Assembly (NCBI GenBank): GCA_004000035.1
Contig: RJAE01000001.1
Coordinates: 551,729 to 615,728 of the forward strand
Origin: Arthrobacter sulfonylureivorans
GTDB lineage: Bacteria; Actinomycetota; Actinomycetes; Actinomycetales; Micrococcaceae
Reading direction: 5' to 3'
DNA length: 64,000 nt
Shown here: piece after piece, positions 17,768-27,088 of the stretch
How the letters are laid out: the number at the start of each line of letters is the position of its first letter
Position numbering within the stretch: the first letter of the stretch is position 1
Notes under the pieces: model-generated
What the model was told of the DNA's origin: nothing
Seen by the model: only the letters and a program-made list of their open reading frames with translations
Databases searched by the model: none
Program-made: the position numbers and the translations under genes

Positions 17768-17838
17768 GCCGGAATCGCTAAGCGGCGCATCGCCGCGCGA
17801 GGAACGAGCGCGGTGTCTAAGCAGCGTGCGATTCCGGC
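17768..17838. repeat. Second palindromic intergenic element, possible pncA terminator
   Basis: An 11-bp perfect inverted repeat (17768-17778 with 17828-17838) encloses a 6-bp hairpin GCGGCG-CAT-CGCCGC (17782-17796). It starts eight bases beyond the pncA stop on the minus strand. It may end that transcript or be another dispersed repeat; I cannot tell. Confidence 0.45.
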
Positions 17839-17845
17839 GCAGGCC

Positions 17846-18463
17846 CTACTTGATGACGTCGATGCCGTTGTCGCTGAATTCGGCCAGCGTCTTCTCGACT
17901 CGCTCGTCGTTGATTCCCGCCGACAGCGTCAGGTTCACTGACGTGGCGTAGCCGGCCTGTACGGCGTCGAGGGCGGTCTGCCGGACGCAGTAGTCGGTCG
18001 CCAGCCCGGCAACCACTACTTCATCCACCTCGTGCTCCTGCAGCCAGTCGTCCAGGCTGGGCATCTCGGTGTCTTCTTCTTCCTCGTCGCCCTCGCGCTC
18101 ACCCGTGGCTACTTCGTCAGCCGGTGCCAGCAGGCCGTCGAAACCGGAGTAGCCGGCGTCGAACTGGCCTTTGCGGAAGTAGGCGTCGATCCGGTCGGTG
18201 TCCAGGTCGGGGTGCAGGTCGGCCCCGCGCGTGCCTGCCACGCAGTGCCGCGGCCAGCTGTCCACGAAGTCCGGTTCGTCGGAGAAATGGCTGCCCGGAT
18301 CGACGTGCCAGTCCTGGGTCGCCACCACGACGTCGTAGTCGTCCGGCCGGGTGTCCAAATGCTCGCTGATGTCGGCGGCAGTCTTCGCGCCGCCGTCGAC
18401 CGCCAAGGCGCCTCCTTCGCAGAAGTCGTTCTGGACGTCGACGATGATCAGTGCCCGGGTCAT
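17846..18463 (-). CDS. pncA: Nicotinamidase
   Basis: Hydrolyses nicotinamide to nicotinate for NAD salvage; in mycobacteria it also activates pyrazinamide. 205 residues, isochorismatase fold. Catalytic triad pieces: Asp in IIVDVQNDFCEGGALAV, Lys in FRKGQFDAGYSGFDG, Cys in GLATDYCVRQTALDA; metal ligands in ATQDWHVDPGSHF. An acidic insertion (GEREGDEEEEDTEMP) lengthens one loop. Start ATG overlaps the pncB stop by four bases, so it is the second gene of a pncB-pncA operon. Confidence 0.95.
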   Translation of the reverse strand: MTRALIIVDVQNDFCEGGALAVDGGAKTAADISEHLDTRPDDYDVVVATQDWHVDPGSHFSDEPDFVDSWPRHCVAGTRGADLHPDLDTDRIDAYFRKGQFDAGYSGFDGLLAPADEVATGEREGDEEEEDTEMPSLDDWLQEHEVDEVVVAGLATDYCVRQTALDAVQAGYATSVNLTLSAGINDERVEKTLAEFSDNGIDVIK

Positions 18464-19791
18464 GGCTGCTCCTCAAACTCGGTGGGAATGGCGGCCTCGC
18501 CGCGCTGCAGCCGGTGTACGGCGCCGGGCAGCTCGGCCATGGAGGCGGCGTGGCGTTCAGCGGCGCGGCGGACGGCTTCGTCGTCGGTCCAGCCATCCGC
18601 CAGTTTGCCGTTGGTGACAAATTGCTGCAACAGCGGCCGGTCGTTGCCGTCGTCGAACGGCCGATGGCCGATGCCGATCACCTCGGCAGTGGCGGCGCCC
18701 CGCTGGTTGAGCCGGCGCAGAGCGTACTTTCGGCCGCCCACGGAAATCTTGTTCTTCGAGGCCTTCGCCACCGAGACCTGCTCGCCGTCTGGGCCCTCGC
18801 GGCTGACCAGCTTGTAGACCATGCTGGCAGTCGGCGCGCCGGACCCGGTGACCAGCTCGGTGCCGACGCCGTAGGAGTCCACCGGGGCCGAGGCGAGTGC
18901 GGCGATGGCATATTCGTCCAGGTCGGAGGTGACGGTGATGCGGGTGTGGTGGTTGCCCAGATCATCCAGCAACTTGCGCACCCATTGTGCCTGGGCAATC
19001 AGGTCCCCCGAATCCAGCCGCACGCCGCCCAACTCGGGACCTGCCAAGTCCACGGCCGTACGGACGGCGGTCTCGACGTCGTACGTGTCCGCCAGCAGGG
19101 TGGTCCCCACGCCCAGCGAAGCCAGCTGCGCTTCGAACGCCTTCTGCTCGCTGTCATGCAGCAAGGTGAAGGAATGGGCGGCCGTGCCCACCGTCTTGAC
19201 GCCGTACCGGTAGCCGGCTTCGAGATTGGAGGTGCTCCAGAAGCCGCCAATCACCGCGGCGCGGGCTGCAGCGACGGCGGACTCCTCGTGCGTGCGCCGG
19301 GACCCCATCTCGATGCAGGGGCGACCGCCGGCCGCGCCGGTCATCCGGGAAGCGGCCGAAGCGATGGCGCTGTCGTGGTTCAGCACGGACAGGATGAACG
19401 TCTCCAGCACGCACGCTTCGGCGAAGCTTGATTCCACAATCAGGATCGGCGAATAGGGGAAGTAGGCCTCGCCCTCGGCATAGCCGTAGATGTCGCCGGA
19501 AAAACGGAAATCGGCCAGCCAGTCAATGGTCTTCGCGTCCACCACGTCCGTGCGGGCCAGGAAGTCGAGCTGGTCCTCCGAGAAGGTGAAGTGCTCGATG
19601 CCCTCCAAGATCCGGCCGGTGCCGGCCACCACTCCGTACCGGCGCCCTTCGGGCAGCCGCCGGGCGAAGGCCTCGAAGACGGAGCGCCGTTGGGCTGCCC
19701 CGGAATGCAAGGCGGCCTGGAGCATGGTCAGCTCATAGTGGTCGGTGTACAGGGAGGTGCTGGGGTGTCTCCAGCCGGCTGCAGTGTTCAC
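18460..19791 (-). CDS. pncB: Nicotinate phosphoribosyltransferase
   Basis: Joins nicotinate to PRPP giving nicotinate mononucleotide, the step after nicotinamidase. 443 residues. Marks: STSLYTDHYELTMLQAAL at the N-terminus, GAAGGRPCIEMGSRRTHE, and the phosphate-binding GVRLDSGDL. GTG start 19791 (VNTAAGWRHP): a TAGAGT hexamer (complement of 19799-19804) is seven bases upstream, suggesting a leaderless mRNA. The open frame extends far upstream but that part is antisense to clpS and DUF2017. Confidence 0.94.
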   Translation of the reverse strand: MNTAAGWRHPSTSLYTDHYELTMLQAALHSGAAQRRSVFEAFARRLPEGRRYGVVAGTGRILEGIEHFTFSEDQLDFLARTDVVDAKTIDWLADFRFSGDIYGYAEGEAYFPYSPILIVESSFAEACVLETFILSVLNHDSAIASAASRMTGAAGGRPCIEMGSRRTHEESAVAAARAAVIGGFWSTSNLEAGYRYGVKTVGTAAHSFTLLHDSEQKAFEAQLASLGVGTTLLADTYDVETAVRTAVDLAGPELGGVRLDSGDLIAQAQWVRKLLDDLGNHHTRITVTSDLDEYAIAALASAPVDSYGVGTELVTGSGAPTASMVYKLVSREGPDGEQVSVAKASKNKISVGGRKYALRRLNQRGAATAEVIGIGHRPFDDGNDRPLLQQFVTNGKLADGWTDDEAVRRAAERHAASMAELPGAVHRLQRGEAAIPTEFEEQP

Positions 19792-19830
19792 ATCCTCGAC
19801 TCTAATCCTGTGTTCGCCGTCTGAGTACTT

Positions 19831-19851
19831 CAGGGCCGCTGGCAGGCCCTG
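19831..19851. promoter_or_regulatory. Inverted repeat between divergent pncB and clpS
   Basis: CAGGGCC and GGCCCTG separated by seven bases, lying between the two start regions, upstream of both -10 hexamers. A candidate regulator site; it could also be a chance G+C palindrome. Confidence 0.3.
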
Positions 19852-19878
19852 AAGCGACGCCTGCCTACAATGGAAGTC

Positions 19879-20211
19879 ATGACCGTGAGCATGCTTCCCT
19901 CCTGCACAACCGTGCTGGACGCGGATATCGAGACATCCCGCCGCACGGAATCGTCTGAACTCACGGCCAAAGACGTCCCGTGGGTCGTCATCGTGTGGAA
20001 CGATCCGGTCAACCTGATGAGCTACGTCAGCTATGTCTTCCAGAGCTACTTCGGCTACTCGGAGGCCAAAGCGCACAAGCTGATGCTCGAAGTGCACCAG
20101 CTGGGCAAATCCGTGGTGGCCACGGGAAGCCGAGAGCAGGCCGAGCGGGACACGGTGGCGATGCATTCGTTCGGCCTGTGGGCCACCTACCAGAAGGCGG
20201 ACCAGGCGTAG
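19879..20211 (+). CDS. clpS: ATP-dependent Clp protease adaptor ClpS
   Basis: Delivers N-degron substrates to the ClpC/ClpP protease. 110 residues; the variable N-terminus is followed by the core WVVIVWNDPVNLMSYVSYVF and GYSEAKAHKLMLEVHQLGKSVV, which holds the substrate-binding Asn-Asp pair and acidic residues. ATG 19879 is preferred to 19870 because TACAAT (19866-19871) would be the -10 seven bases upstream. Heads the conserved block with DUF2017 and murI. Confidence 0.94.
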   Translation: MTVSMLPSCTTVLDADIETSRRTESSELTAKDVPWVVIVWNDPVNLMSYVSYVFQSYFGYSEAKAHKLMLEVHQLGKSVVATGSREQAERDTVAMHSFGLWATYQKADQA

Positions 20212-20787
20212 ATGGCCAAGGCATTCAAGCGCACGCGCAAGGGGATTACCGGGTTCCTGGAGCCGGCCGAGCGGGACCTGATCAGCAAGCTGTTCGGTGA
20301 CGTGATCGCCATGCTGGAGATCGACCGGAAGGACGAGGATCCGCTGGCGGCGATGGTGGGCCTGGACCTCGACGCCGCCAAGCCCCAGGATGCGGCCCTG
20401 CTGCGGCTGCTCCCCGACGCGGTCCAGCACGACGACGGCGAGGCGCTGGAGTTCCGCAGGCTCACCGAGCGCTCACTGCGCGAGGACAAGCTCGGTGCGC
20501 TGCGCGCCAGCGCACTGCTGCTGGAGCACACGCCCATGCAACTGACCGATGAACAGGCCCGGCTGTTCGCACGCGCCGTCAATGACGTCCGGCTGGTGCT
20601 GGCCGAGCGGTTGGACATCCACACGGATGAAGACGCGCAGGCGCTGCATGAGATCGACGATTGGTCCCAGGCCGAGGACCTGGAGACCTACCTGGCGCTG
20701 GTCTACAACTTCATGACCTGGCTTCAGGAAACGCTGATGCAGGCGCTGCTGGACGGATTGGAACGCCATCGCGGCGACGAGCGCTAA
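20212..20787 (+). CDS. DUF2017 family protein
   Basis: 191 residues, helical, acidic/basic mixed, no membrane segments. Family DUF2017 is specific to Actinobacteria and follows clpS almost invariably (M. tuberculosis Rv1331-Rv1332). It begins MAKAFKRTRKGITGFLEPAERDLI and ends YNFMTWLQETLMQALL. Starts immediately after the clpS stop without a gap, implying translational coupling. Role unknown; a helper of the ClpS/ClpCP system is an inference from the linkage only. Confidence 0.88.
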   Translation: MAKAFKRTRKGITGFLEPAERDLISKLFGDVIAMLEIDRKDEDPLAAMVGLDLDAAKPQDAALLRLLPDAVQHDDGEALEFRRLTERSLREDKLGALRASALLLEHTPMQLTDEQARLFARAVNDVRLVLAERLDIHTDEDAQALHEIDDWSQAEDLETYLALVYNFMTWLQETLMQALLDGLERHRGDER

Positions 20788-20932
20788 CGCTCCGTAGCGC
20801 AGCGAAGGGACATCCCTCACCCCCGGCAGGGCTGTGAGATGGCTTACAGAAGCCGGGCAGAAGTTCGCCCAACCGGCCACCGAGGTCTTATCCTCTAGTC
20901 AATATGAGCCCGGAAAGGCAGTGACACCGAAG

Positions 20933-21889
20933 ATGTTGATCCAACCCGCAGCTCCGATCGGTATCTTCGATTCCGGGGTGGGCGGGCTGACTGTTGCCCG
21001 CGCGGTGATCGACCAGCTGCCGAACGAGTCCATTCTGTACGTGGGCGACACCGCGAACGGCCCTTACGGTCCGCTGCCGATCGCCGAGGTGCGCGCGAAT
21101 GCGCTGGGCGTGATGGATGAACTGGTCGACGCCGGCGTGAAGCTCTTGGTCATAGCGTGCAACTCGGCCTCCGCCGCCGTGCTGCGCGACGCCCGGGAGC
21201 GTTACACCGCCCGCTACGGCATCCCGGTGATCGAGGTGATCCAGCCGGCGGTCCGCCGCGCCGTCGCCTCCACCCGCAGCGGCCGGATCGGCGTGATCGG
21301 CACATCGGCCACCGTAGGCTCCCGGGCCTACGAGGACACCTTCGCCGCAGCGCCCCACCTCGACGTGACCTCGGTGGCCTGTCCGCGTTTCGTGGAATAC
21401 GTGGAAGCCGGCGTCACCGCTGGGCAGGACTTGCTGTCCACCGCCGAAGAGTACCTGGAGCCGCTCAAGCGTGCGGACGTTGACACCCTGGTGCTCGGTT
21501 GCACGCACTATCCGTTGCTGACCGGCGTCATCTCCTATGTCATGGGCGACGGCGTCACGCTGGTGTCCAGCGCGGAAGAGACCGCCAAGGACGTCTACCG
21601 CTCACTGGTCTCCCACGACCTGCTCCGGCCGGAAGGAACACCAGGCCAGCACCACTTCGTTGCCACCGGCGATGCCGCATCCTTCGAGGTGCTGGCCCGC
21701 CGGTTCCTGGGGCCAGAGGTCATTGACGTGGAGCACGTCGACCACGTGGCCGCACACTATCCCACCGGCAGCATGGCCCGCATTACTCCGGAGATGGTTG
21801 CCGCCGCGCGCGCCGGCGCGGCGTCGGCACCCAGGATCTCGCCGTTTGCCGGCGCGGCACGCCAGCCCAACCAGGGGGAGCGGGCATGA
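20933..21889 (+). CDS. murI: Glutamate racemase
   Basis: Makes D-glutamate for peptidoglycan by cofactor-independent racemisation. 318 residues. The two catalytic cysteines are in [16 protein letters not shown] and [15 protein letters not shown]; the N-terminus has [16 protein letters not shown]. The C-terminal tail ([20 protein letters not shown]) is extra. Start at ATG 20933 (MLIQPAAP); GTG 20921 in the same frame is possible. Overlaps the next start by four bases. Confidence 0.94.
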   Translation: MLIQPAAPIGIFDSGVGGLTVARAVIDQLPNESILYVGDTANGPYGPLPIAEVRANALGVMDELVDAGVKLLVIACNSASAAVLRDARERYTARYGIPVIEVIQPAVRRAVASTRSGRIGVIGTSATVGSRAYEDTFAAAPHLDVTSVACPRFVEYVEAGVTAGQDLLSTAEEYLEPLKRADVDTLVLGCTHYPLLTGVISYVMGDGVTLVSSAEETAKDVYRSLVSHDLLRPEGTPGQHHFVATGDAASFEVLARRFLGPEVIDVEHVDHVAAHYPTGSMARITPEMVAAARAGAASAPRISPFAGAARQPNQGERA

Positions 21890-22680
21890 ACCTGACCATC
21901 ATCGGCTGCAGCGGCTCGTTCCCCGGGCCGCAGTCCCCGGCGTCGTGCTATTTGGTGAGTGCTGACGACGGCGAACGCATCTGGCGGATCCTGCTGGACC
22001 TGGGCAACGGCGCCCTGGGCACCGCACAGCGTTACATGGAGCTGGAGGATATCGACGCGATCTTCTTGAGCCACCTGCACCCGGACCACTGCATGGACCT
22101 GTGCGGACTCCATGTGGCCGTGCGCTGGAATCCCGGCGGTTGGGCCAAGGGCCGCATTCCCGTGTGGGGACCGGCGGCCACCGCTGATCGGATGGCCACG
22201 GCCTACGGACTCGAGTTGGATCCCGGCATGACCGAGGAATTCGACTTCCACCACTGGTCGGAACGGGAACCGGTGAAGCTGGGCCCGTTCACCATCACTC
22301 CCTACCCGGTACGCCATCCGGTGGAAGAGGCCTACGCCATCCGCGTCGAGGCGACCGAACCCACCCCCGACGGGCCGGTGACGCGGGTGCTGGCCTATTC
22401 CGGTGACACCGACAGCTGCCCCGAGTTGGTTGAAGCAGCCACCGGCGCGGACATGTTCCTCTGCGAAGCAGCCTTCCACGAAGGCCGCGACGACGCGGTC
22501 GACGGCGTGCACCTCACCGGGAAGCGGGCCGGAGCGGCCGCCACCGAAGCCCAGGTCCGGCGGCTGCTGCTGACCCACCTGCCGGTCTGGAACGATTCCG
22601 TGCGCACCGTCAACGAGGCCCGCGAAACCTACCAGGGCGATTTGGCCGTGGCCGTGGCCGGCGTCAGCTACATCGTCTGA
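21886..22680 (+). CDS. MBL-fold hydrolase, Rv1339-like (possible cyclic nucleotide phosphodiesterase)
   Basis: 264-residue metallo-beta-lactamase fold of the RNase Z/CpdP-like group. Metal motif [17 protein letters not shown], later [24 protein letters not shown] and [11 protein letters not shown]. The same gene order murI-this gene-rph-rdgB occurs in M. tuberculosis, where the homologue Rv1339 has been reported to hydrolyse cAMP. That function here is inference by synteny and motif. No RNase Z exosite arm is visible. The gene overlaps murI (ATGA). Confidence 0.88.
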   Translation: MNLTIIGCSGSFPGPQSPASCYLVSADDGERIWRILLDLGNGALGTAQRYMELEDIDAIFLSHLHPDHCMDLCGLHVAVRWNPGGWAKGRIPVWGPAATADRMATAYGLELDPGMTEEFDFHHWSEREPVKLGPFTITPYPVRHPVEEAYAIRVEATEPTPDGPVTRVLAYSGDTDSCPELVEAATGADMFLCEAAFHEGRDDAVDGVHLTGKRAGAAATEAQVRRLLLTHLPVWNDSVRTVNEARETYQGDLAVAVAGVSYIV

Positions 22681-22756
22681 CTCGCGGCCTGAGACTCACA
22701 GCCTGCGCCTCCCAGCCTGAACCGCGGCGGTCGGCGCGAGCCGATAGGCTGGTGCC

Positions 22757-23545
22757 ATGACTGATGTTGATTCCAGCTCCGCCCTGCCCGCCGTCACTGC
22801 CCGAGCCGACGGCCGGACGCCGGACCAGCTGCGCCCGATCAGCATCACCCGTGGCTGGTCCAACCAGGCCGAAGGCTCCGCGCTGATCGAATTCGGCAAC
22901 ACCCGGGTGCTGTGCACGGCCTCGCTGACTGCCGGCGTGCCGCGCTGGCTCAAGGGCGAGGGACGTGGCTGGGTCACCGCCGAATACGCCATGCTTCCCC
23001 GGGCCACCAACACCCGTTCCGACCGCGAATCCGTCAAGGGCAAGATTGGCGGCCGCACGCACGAAATTTCCCGGCTGATCGGCCGTTCGCTTCGCTCGGT
23101 AATCGACACCAAGGCACTGGGGGAGAACACCATCGTGCTGGACTGCGACGTGCTGCAGGCCGACGGCGGGACCCGCACCGCGGCCATCACCGGCGCCTTT
23201 GTGGCCCTCGCCGATTCGCTGCATTGGGCCAAAGAGCAGAAACTGATTGCCCGTTCGGCCCGGCCCCTGACCGACACCGTGGCCGCCGTGAGCGTGGGAA
23301 TTATCGACGGCGTGCCCATGCTGGACCTGCCTTATGTCGAAGACGTTCGCGCGGAAACCGACATGAACGTGGTGGTGACCGGGTCCGGCCAGTTCGTGGA
23401 AGTCCAGGGCACCGCCGAAGGCGCACCGTTCGACCGTGCAGAGCTCGACGCCCTGCTGGACCTGGCCCTGGCCGGCACTGCCCAGCTCTCGCAGATCCAG
23501 CGCGACACGCTCTTGGAGACGCTGGGAGAAGTCATCCGTGGCTGA
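22757..23545 (+). CDS. rph: Ribonuclease PH
   Basis: Phosphorolytic 3'-5' exoribonuclease that trims tRNA and other RNA 3' ends. 262 residues, including a 15-residue N-terminal extension. Core motifs [31 protein letters not shown] and [17 protein letters not shown], phosphate site in [22 protein letters not shown] 22757 is six bases after TAGGCT (22745-22750): probable leaderless start. Overlaps rdgB by eight bases. Confidence 0.96.
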   Translation: MTDVDSSSALPAVTARADGRTPDQLRPISITRGWSNQAEGSALIEFGNTRVLCTASLTAGVPRWLKGEGRGWVTAEYAMLPRATNTRSDRESVKGKIGGRTHEISRLIGRSLRSVIDTKALGENTIVLDCDVLQADGGTRTAAITGAFVALADSLHWAKEQKLIARSARPLTDTVAAVSVGIIDGVPMLDLPYVEDVRAETDMNVVVTGSGQFVEVQGTAEGAPFDRAELDALLDLALAGTAQLSQIQRDTLLETLGEVIRG

Positions 23546-24158
23546 CGGGGAACCGCGTCTGGTCCTGGCCACCCATAACCAAGGCAAGCTGCGCGAATTG
23601 CGCGAACTGCTGCGCGGCCAGATTCCTGGACTCGACGTGGACACTCAGGTGATCGACGCGGCTGCAGCCGGTGCGCCCGACGTCCCAGAAACCGGCCTGA
23701 CCTTCGCGGAAAATTCCCTGTTGAAGGCGCGCGCGGTGGCCGAGGCCACCGGCCTTGTGGCGGTGGCCGACGACTCGGGCTTGGCCGTGGACGTGCTCGG
23801 CGGTGCCCCCGGGATCTTCTCCGCACGCTGGGCCGGCAAACACGGCGACGACGAGGCCAACCTCCGCCTCCTCTTGGCCCAACTGGCCGACATAGCGCCC
23901 GAGCACCGCGGTGCCGCATTCGTCTGCGCCGCCGGTATCGTGTCGCCGCGGCTGGAAGCCGTCGAAGAGGGCCGCCTGGCCGGCGTCCTCCTGACCGAAC
24001 CCCGCGGCTCCGGAGGGTTCGGCTACGACCCGATCCTGCAGCCAGACGGCATGGACCGCAGCTGCGCGGAACTGCAGCCGGAGGAAAAGAACGCCATCAG
24101 CCACCGCGGCCAAGCGTTCCGCGCACTGCTGCCGCACCTGGTGGCGGCACTGCGCTAG
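23538..24158 (+). CDS. rdgB: dITP/XTP pyrophosphatase
   Basis: Removes deaminated purine nucleotides (dITP, XTP, ITP) from the pool to protect DNA. 206 residues of the Ham1/RdgB family: [72 protein letters not shown] and [11 protein letters not shown] are all present. GTG start 23538 lies inside the end of rph, so translation is coupled. Confidence 0.95.
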   Translation: MADGEPRLVLATHNQGKLRELRELLRGQIPGLDVDTQVIDAAAAGAPDVPETGLTFAENSLLKARAVAEATGLVAVADDSGLAVDVLGGAPGIFSARWAGKHGDDEANLRLLLAQLADIAPEHRGAAFVCAAGIVSPRLEAVEEGRLAGVLLTEPRGSGGFGYDPILQPDGMDRSCAELQPEEKNAISHRGQAFRALLPHLVAALR

Positions 24159-24584
24159 GACGCGCCCGCATCCGGCCAGCCAAGCAACCCAGCTACGCGC
24201 TTGTTCTGGCATCGGCTCGTTCATGTCCCAAGCCACCAAATGGCCGTGTCGCTCTTTCCTGCCCAGATGCACCTCGGTGACACCGGCGCGCCGGAAGGTA
24301 TGGATGGCCGCCAGGAGGCAGGAGTCCAGGCTGAAGGAGATCGGGCTGGACGAGCGGGGGACGCTGACGCCAGACGCGTGGCCGACCCCCGGCGCCAAGC
24401 GCGCCTATAGTTGGCAAAGTGCCGCCGATGCGCAGGGCTGAAACGCCGCCGTAGTCCCCACACCCAGCGCACCATCGATCTGGTCTGATGCTGGTCACGG
24501 CGACAGCTTCCGACAGCCTTTGCGTCAGCGGTGAAGCCGAGTCCGGTTCGGACTATCGGGTTCGGTGAGGCAAACTTGTAAGCG
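24159..24584. other. Intergenic stretch, possible minus-strand gene remnant
   Basis: No convincing gene. On the minus strand, 24398 down to about 24170 reads coding-like text (SLDSCLLAAIHTFRRAGVTE, then HLGRKERHGHLVAWDMNEP) that runs into the antisense of rdgB without a stop of its own. It may be the leftover of a decayed gene; I do not recognise it. The DedA promoter must lie near 24540-24580. Confidence 0.3.
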
Positions 24585-25268
24585 ATGACCATGATGAGCC
24601 TTTCCTCCCTGTCAGCCCACATCCCCGCACAAACCTCCGGCGATACCAGTGCACTCACCGGTGTAGCCGACTGGGCTGTCGGCCTGATGGAGACCATTGG
24701 TGCCCCTGGCGCCGGACTGGCCATTGCACTGGAGAACCTTTTTCCGCCGCTGCCCAGTGAAGTGGTGCTTCCGCTGGCTGGCTTCACTGCGAGCCGCGGC
24801 AGTTTCAGCCTCATCGAGGCACTGATCTGGAGCACGCTGGGCTCGGTCTTCGGTGCCTGGGCGCTGTACGGTCTGGGGGCTTGGCTGGGCCGGAGGCGAA
24901 TGCGGGCCATCGCCGCAAAGCTTCCGCTGATCGATCTGGAGGACGTGGATAAGGTCGAGGCCTGGTTCAACCGACACGGCTACAAGGCTGTGTTCTTCGG
25001 GCGGATGATCCCCATTTTCCGAAGCCTGATCTCCATCCCCGCCGGAATTGAAGGCATGCCGGTGGCCAAGTTCCTGCTGCTGACCAGCGCCGGCAGCCTG
25101 ATCTGGAACTCCATCTTCGTGTTTGCTGGATTCTACCTAGGGGAGAACTGGCACATCGTGGAACAATACGCGGGCATCTTCCAAAAGATCGTCATCGTCG
25201 TCGTCGTTCTTGCGGTGCTCTACTGGGTCACCACGAGGTTGCGTAAGATCCGGAACCGCCGGAGCTAG
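24585..25268 (+). CDS. DedA family membrane protein
   Basis: 227-residue DedA/SNARE-associated protein; family members act as lipid scramblase/flippase-type transporters and affect membrane potential and envelope drug resistance. Motifs: ALENLFPPLPSEVVLPLAG in the first re-entrant region and FFGRMIPIFRSLISIPAGIEGMP with the conserved arginines. C-terminal membrane span KIVIVVVVLAVLYWVTT and basic tail. ATG 24585 is the first of two; ATG 24591 or 24594 would only remove a residue or two. Stands alone. Confidence 0.9.
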   Translation: MTMMSLSSLSAHIPAQTSGDTSALTGVADWAVGLMETIGAPGAGLAIALENLFPPLPSEVVLPLAGFTASRGSFSLIEALIWSTLGSVFGAWALYGLGAWLGRRRMRAIAAKLPLIDLEDVDKVEAWFNRHGYKAVFFGRMIPIFRSLISIPAGIEGMPVAKFLLLTSAGSLIWNSIFVFAGFYLGENWHIVEQYAGIFQKIVIVVVVLAVLYWVTTRLRKIRNRRS

Positions 25269-25680
25269 TACCCCGGCCGCTGACCGGTCGCCCCTGGATT
25301 TCTACTGCGGTTCGAAGTTGTCCTGCTGCTCAGTTGCTGAGTTCGATGCACCTTTCCGAACTGCACTGAGCGACTTTCGCCCGCCGTCGTGGCGCAGAGC
25401 GTAGCTTCCCCACGCACCGCGATCTAGACGTTCCGTAGGCTGCAGCCCGCCGTCGTCCGGGCACTTGCCCGTGCTGAAGCCCGGTCATCGCTGCCGGAGG
25501 TGAACCGCTCGTTATCGGACGTCTCCGGCGTTTCAGGCCCGCACGCACGCCGGCAGCGCTCGTCTGAAGCCGCCGTGGCTCGCTACCCGGCAGTGCACCT
25601 TCGCCGCAATGGAGCGTCCGCCGACGCTGCCGTTCCCTCGCGGACTCTCATACGTCCGTTCCCATAGCCACAACGTCTGC
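25269..25680. other. Intergenic stretch, nothing recognised
   Basis: About 400 bases between the DedA stop and the ytrA-type promoter. Short open frames on both strands have no family features. I see no hairpin or repeat of note. Confidence 0.5.
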
Positions 25681-25708
25681 TTGACAAGTGCCTCCGAGGT
25701 TGTATGGT
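25681..25708 (+). promoter_or_regulatory. Strong promoter of the GntR-ABC operon
   Basis: Consensus -35 TTGACA at 25681-25686, 16-base spacer, -10 TATGGT at 25703-25708. It is the best sigma-70-type promoter seen in the window. Confidence 0.8.
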
Positions 25709-25729
25709 TAGTTACATCAGTAACTAACC
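25706..25729 (+). promoter_or_regulatory. Operator of the YtrA-type regulator
   Basis: Perfect 10-bp inverted repeat GGTTAGTTAC-ATCA-GTAACTAACC overlapping the -10 and start point. Position blocks transcription when bound. Its form agrees with GntR-family operators; binding by the downstream regulator is inferred. Confidence 0.75.
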
Positions 25730-25772
25730 CCTTCACCGAATGACCGGTGCGGGGTCCCTGGAAGGAGCGGCT

Positions 25773-26162
25773 GTGATCGACGATTCAAGGCCGATCTTCC
25801 TGCAGATTGCGGAGCTCATCGAGAACGACATCGTGGACGGGGCACTGGCCGAAGAAAGCCAGGTGCCGTCCACGAATGAGTTCGCCGCTTTCTACCGGAT
25901 CAATCCCGCCACTGCAGCGAAGGGCGTGAACCGCTTGGTGGATGACGGGATTTTGTACAAGAAGAGGGGGATCGGCATGTTCGTTGCAGCCGGCGCCCGC
26001 TCCCGGCTATTAGCCCAAAGGCGCGACGACTTCTTCAGGGAGTACGTCCAGCCGATGACCCGGGAGGCACGAAAACTGGGCATCAGCACCGCACAGCTGA
26101 CAGAAATGCTCCACCGCACCGAGTCCACCAGCGACATGACAGAGGGAAGCGTGTCCCGATGA
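25773..26162 (+). CDS. GntR family regulator, YtrA subfamily
   Basis: 129 residues: winged-helix domain (about 5-75, RPIFLQIAELIENDIVDGAL then QVPSTNEFAAFYRINPATAA) and a short helical dimerisation tail, the size typical of YtrA regulators that control ABC transporters. GTG start 25773 is chosen, with AAGGAG five bases before it; the ATG at 25740 would be inside the leader. It overlaps the ABC gene by four bases and has a perfect palindrome over its own promoter, so autorepression is likely. Confidence 0.9.
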   Translation: MIDDSRPIFLQIAELIENDIVDGALAEESQVPSTNEFAAFYRINPATAAKGVNRLVDDGILYKKRGIGMFVAAGARSRLLAQRRDDFFREYVQPMTREARKLGISTAQLTEMLHRTESTSDMTEGSVSR

Positions 26163-27088
26163 ATAACCCGACCACACCCGCCGCCATAGAACTGCGGCAG
26201 GTGACCAAGACCTACCGCGATGCCAAGGCGCTGGACGAGGTTAGCCTCCGCCTGGAAGGCAACCGGATCTACGGCCTGCTGGGCCGAAACGGTGCCGGCA
26301 AGACCACCCTGATGTCGGTGCTTACCGGCCAGGGCTTCCAGACCAGCGGTGAAGCGCTGGTCTTCGGACAGCGCCCCTATGAGAACGACGGCGTGCTGTC
26401 CCGGATCTGCTTTATCCGTGAATCGCAGAAGTACCCCGACGACTTCAACGCGCGGCAGGCTTTCAAATCCGCCTCCTTGTTTTTCAAGCAATGGGACCAA
26501 GCTTTCGCCGACCAGTTGGTCGAGGAATTCCAGCTGCCGCTCAATCGGCGGATCAAGAAGCTCTCACGCGGCCAGCTCTCCGCCGTCGGCGTGATCATCG
26601 GGCTGGCGTCCCGCGCGGAAATCACGTTCTTCGACGAACCATATCTGGGGCTGGACGCCGTGGCCCGGCAGATCTTCTACGACCGGCTGGTCGAGGACTT
26701 TGCCGCGCACCCGCGGACCATCATCCTTTCCTCGCACTTGATCGATGAAGTGGCGAACCTGCTGGAGCACGTGGTCCTGATCGACCGCGGCCGGATCATC
26801 ATGGATGACGACGCCGAGGCGATCCGCGGCACGGCCGTCACCGTTGCGGGCAACGCATCCGCGGTCCAGTCGTTCGCGGCCGGCCGCGAGGTGCTGCACC
26901 GCGAGTCGCTGGGCTCACTGGCTTCGTGGACCGTCGAAGGCCGGATGACGAATGCCGAGCGTGCCGAAGCAGCCGAACTTGGTCTGGAGCTGGCACCGGT
27001 CTCGCTCCAGCAGTTGGTGGTGCGCAAGACCATGGCCGCAACCGATGCTGTCGTCGATACCGATTCCGAACTGGAGGTCCTTAAATGA
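26159..27088 (+). CDS. ABC transporter ATP-binding protein (YtrB-like)
   Basis: 309 residues: ABC ATPase (about 10-220) plus a C-terminal extension. Walker A LLGRNGAGKTTLMSVLTG, signature KKLSRGQLSAVGVIIGL (non-canonical SRGQ), Walker B EITFFDEPYLGLD, switch HLIDEV. Its neighbours (YtrA regulator before, small permease after) match the ytr-type envelope-stress transporters known in Firmicutes and Actinobacteria. Substrate unknown. Translationally coupled to both neighbours by four-base overlaps. Confidence 0.92.
   Translation: MNNPTTPAAIELRQVTKTYRDAKALDEVSLRLEGNRIYGLLGRNGAGKTTLMSVLTGQGFQTSGEALVFGQRPYENDGVLSRICFIRESQKYPDDFNARQAFKSASLFFKQWDQAFADQLVEEFQLPLNRRIKKLSRGQLSAVGVIIGLASRAEITFFDEPYLGLDAVARQIFYDRLVEDFAAHPRTIILSSHLIDEVANLLEHVVLIDRGRIIMDDDAEAIRGTAVTVAGNASAVQSFAAGREVLHRESLGSLASWTVEGRMTNAERAEAAELGLELAPVSLQQLVVRKTMAATDAVVDTDSELEVLK

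Noticed and set aside
19792-20430. Upstream extension of pncB
   Set aside because: Antisense to clpS and DUF2017; the protein domain and a leaderless-type promoter place the start at 19791.
24193-24498. Minus-strand open frame near DedA
   Set aside because: Composition is Gly/Pro/Arg-rich shadow text; the other frame in the same place looks more coding-like.
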